Origin: an uncultured Eubacteriales bacterium
GTDB taxonomy: Bacteria; Bacillota; Clostridia; Oscillospirales; Acutalibacteraceae
Reading direction: 5' to 3'
Assembly: GCA_900320925.1 (NCBI GenBank)
Contig: ONUD01000027.1
Span: 1-6,914, forward strand
DNA length: 6,914 bases
Shown here: in pieces, positions 6,093-6,914 of the stretch
Layout of the letters: each line of letters starts with the position of its first letter
Position numbering within the stretch: position 1 is the first letter of the stretch
Made by a program: the position numbers and the translations under genes
The notes under the pieces: generated by a model
The model's database searches: none
Told to the model about the DNA's origin: nothing
Seen by the model: only the letters and a program-made list of their open reading frames with translations

Positions 6093-6121
6093 ATTATAGC
6101 ATACCATCCCCCGATATGCAA
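6093..6121 (-). promoter_or_regulatory. Promoter of the two-helix membrane protein gene
   Basis: Read leftward: TTGCAT (6121-6116), a 17-base spacer and TATAAT (6098-6093), preceded by TGC to give an extended -10. The transcript would start near 6086, 28 bases before ATG 6058. The spacing and boxes are good enough to exclude any translation start upstream of about 6086. Confidence 0.8.
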
Positions 6122-6154
6122 ATGTTATTTTTGGGATTTTCGCAAAATTGGCTC

Positions 6155-6183
6155 TTGACAAAAGACCGGTACAGCGTTATGAT
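6155..6183 (+). promoter_or_regulatory. Strong promoter of the aroF leader
   Basis: Consensus TTGACA (6155-6160), a 17-base spacer and TATGAT (6178-6183). The start would be near 6190, giving an untranslated-plus-leader segment of about 220 bases before aroF. Its -35 lies 33 bases from the -35 of the divergent promoter, so a single regulator could reach both. Confidence 0.85.
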
Positions 6184-6219
6184 AATAGTGTTCCATATCG
6201 GAGAAAGGAATTGACAGCC

Positions 6220-6324
6220 GTGAAAACATTGTCTGCACGATTTTCTGGATATGTCGGTTTTGATTCATGCTTTTGGGCATGGGTAAGACATTTGTGCAGT
6301 CATTCGGCGGGAGCTTTCTCTTGA
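6220..6324 (+). CDS. Candidate aromatic leader peptide of aroF (34 residues)
   Basis: A short frame opens with GTG at 6220, 10 bases after AAAGGA (6204-6209), and ends at TGA 6322-6324, 33 bases before the terminator hairpin. It starts MKTLSARF and contains Phe8, Tyr11, Phe14, Phe18, Trp19, Trp21 and Phe33. Six of residues 8-21 are aromatic, including the FWAW run, in front of a gene of aromatic amino acid synthesis. Phe, Tyr and Trp are all represented, the three end products of the pathway. It has no signal peptide or domain, as expected for a peptide whose translation, not product, matters. Weaknesses are the GTG start and the lack of conservation data. An alternative ATG frame (6251-6286) in another phase has no convincing binding site. 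Confidence 0.6.
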   Translation: MKTLSARFSGYVGFDSCFWAWVRHLCSHSAGAFS

Positions 6325-6356
6325 TACAGACATACCAACGAGGTATCATTGTCGGT

Positions 6357-6386
6357 AACGGAGTCCGCTGAGGATTCCGTTTTTTT
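6357..6386 (+). terminator. Intrinsic terminator (attenuator) just upstream of aroF
   Basis: Arms 6357-6366 (AACGGAGTCC) and 6372-6381 (GGATTCCGTT) pair over 10 positions with one G-U around a 5-base loop (GCTGA), followed by a T run through 6386. It lies downstream of a near-consensus promoter and 24 bases before the aroF start, with no complete gene between, so it can only act as a conditional terminator of the aroF transcript. Confidence 0.88.
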
Positions 6387-6410
6387 ATTGCATTGGGAAG
6401 GATGAAAGTC

Positions 6411-6914
6411 ATGATTATCGTATTAAAACCGCAGACAGAAAAAGAAAAGGTGATGCTCTTCAAAGCAGCACTGGAAGAAAAATATCATGTGACGGTCAAT
6501 GAATGGGTCGGGGTGGAATCCACCGTACTGGGACTCATCGGTGACACCGTACAGATTGACGAGGACTGGGTGTATGCACAGGACATCGTGGAAAATGTCA
6601 AGCGTGTGCAGGAGCCTTACAAGAAAGCCAACCGCAAGTTCCATCCTGACAATACCGTGATAGAGCTTCCGACAGGGCAGAAAATCGGTGACGGCAAACT
6701 CTGTATCATGGCAGGACCCTGCTCTGTCGAAACCGAGGAGCAAATCAACTATGTGGCTCAGAGAGTTAAACAGGCAGGGGCAGACTTTTTGCGTGGCGGT
6801 GCGTTCAAACCGAGAACCTCTCCGTATTCCTTTCAGGGGCTGAAATCGCAGGGACTGGATTTGCTCAAAGGAGCAAGGAAAGTGACAGGCCTGCCGATTG
6901 TGACGGAAATCATG
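6411..6914 (+). CDS. aroF: 3-deoxy-7-phosphoheptulonate (DAHP) synthase, type Ib, N-terminal half (partial)
   Basis: DAHP synthase condenses phosphoenolpyruvate with erythrose 4-phosphate, the first step of the shikimate route to Phe, Tyr and Trp, in the cytoplasm. The window holds 168 residues of an expected 335-340. Residues 1 to about 70 (MIIVLKPQTEKEK, then VGVESTVLGLIGD) form the ferredoxin-like regulatory domain known from the Thermotoga maritima enzyme, where it gives Tyr/Phe feedback inhibition. A linker with FHPDNTVIEL follows. The catalytic barrel starts with IMAGPCSVE, with metal-ligand Cys104, and continues FLRGGAFKPRTSPYSFQG, with the phosphate/PEP-binding Arg128, Lys133 and Arg135. 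ATG 6411 lies 8 bases from GAAGGA (6397-6402); ATG 6402 would overlap that site. The leader and terminator upstream suggest attenuation. The barrel's second half lies beyond the edge. Confidence 0.95.
   Translation, partial: MIIVLKPQTEKEKVMLFKAALEEKYHVTVNEWVGVESTVLGLIGDTVQIDEDWVYAQDIVENVKRVQEPYKKANRKFHPDNTVIELPTGQKIGDGKLCIMAGPCSVETEEQINYVAQRVKQAGADFLRGGAFKPRTSPYSFQGLKSQGLDLLKGARKVTGLPIVTEIM

Larger units (their letters stand above)
6190..6390 (+). ncRNA. aroF leader RNA, candidate ribosome-mediated attenuator
   Basis: The transcribed leader can form several helices, drawn by hand. A long-range 8-bp helix joins 6233-6240 to 6292-6299. A local hairpin, 6263-6270 with 6277-6284, holds the Phe-Trp-Ala-Trp codons in its loop and 3' arm. 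A hairpin spans 6325-6357, with core ATACC/GGTAT (6332-6336/6342-6346) plus GAC/GTC and TAC/GTA extensions. The terminator spans 6357-6381. A competing 9-bp helix (6303-6311 with 6364-6372, three G-U) would take the terminator's loop and upper arm. If a ribosome stalls at the aromatic codons, 6303-6311 stays free and the competitor can form. If it reaches the stop at 6324, it covers part of that strand and the terminator forms. No T-box consensus is present. The elements are seen; the mechanism is inferred. Confidence 0.6.

Noticed and set aside
6251..6286. Alternative leader frame starting at ATG 6251 (11 residues)
   Set aside because: It has no ribosome binding site at a proper distance and lacks the aromatic run. 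The GTG 6220 frame has both.
6190..6400. T-box riboswitch upstream of aroF
   Set aside because: T-box control would be the usual expectation in Bacillota, but no AGGGTGGNACCGCG-like T-box sequence or matching antiterminator bulge is present before the terminator.
6125..6743. Minus-strand open frames opposite the aroF leader and aroF
   Set aside because: Cys/His-rich, low-complexity translations without domain motifs. They overlap a clear DAHP synthase gene and its leader, so they are antisense shadows.

Overview
The window looks like a chromosomal stretch from a Gram-positive, anaerobic Bacillota, most likely a Ruminococcaceae-type gut or rumen clostridium. This is an inference. It rests on strong AGGAGG-type ribosome binding sites, TGn-extended -10 promoters, a secreted protein with an InlB/Flg_new-like repeat, a decayed PD-(D/E)XK (Rpn-type) transposase relative, and the style of the HisH, HisF and DAHP synthase proteins. 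There are no rRNA, tRNA, CRISPR or intact mobile elements.

Layout. (1) 1-500, minus strand: N-terminal part of a secreted surface protein that runs off the left edge. Its extended -10 promoter lies next to an 8-bp inverted repeat that could be an operator. (2) 704-1186, plus: a good promoter in front of a dead Rpn/PD-(D/E)XK gene, whose fragments lie in all three frames with the catalytic core missing. (3) 1183-4576, plus: a transcription unit starting at a TTGATA/TACAAT promoter that touches the end of the pseudogene. It contains hisH, hisF, an untracked 35-residue single-pass membrane protein, an ABC ATPase of the BcrA/LanF type and its ABC-2 permease, and ends at an intrinsic terminator. 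(4) 4690-5436, plus: an APH/choline-kinase-like phosphotransferase, ending at a strong hairpin shared with the convergent gene. (5) 5471-6058, minus: a two-helix membrane protein with a cytoplasmic C-terminal domain, with its own promoter. (6) 6155-6914, plus: a strong promoter, a leader of about 220 nt and the first half of a type Ib DAHP synthase gene (aroF) that runs off the right edge.

How the parts work together. HisH and HisF form imidazole glycerol phosphate synthase, which joins histidine and purine synthesis; the rest of the his pathway is not here. The membrane peptide, ATPase and permease follow with short gaps and no visible terminator, so they are probably co-transcribed with hisHF although no metabolic link is obvious. 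AroF commits carbon to the shikimate pathway.

The most interesting element is the aroF leader. It carries a 34-codon open frame with a binding site, in which six of 14 consecutive residues are Phe, Tyr or Trp. A 10-bp intrinsic terminator follows, with a 7-T run just before aroF. A competing 9-bp pairing can be drawn whose upstream strand lies inside the leader reading frame. This has the form of ribosome-mediated attenuation by aromatic amino acids, instead of the T-box control often found on such genes in Bacillota. The architecture is read from sequence; the regulation is inference.
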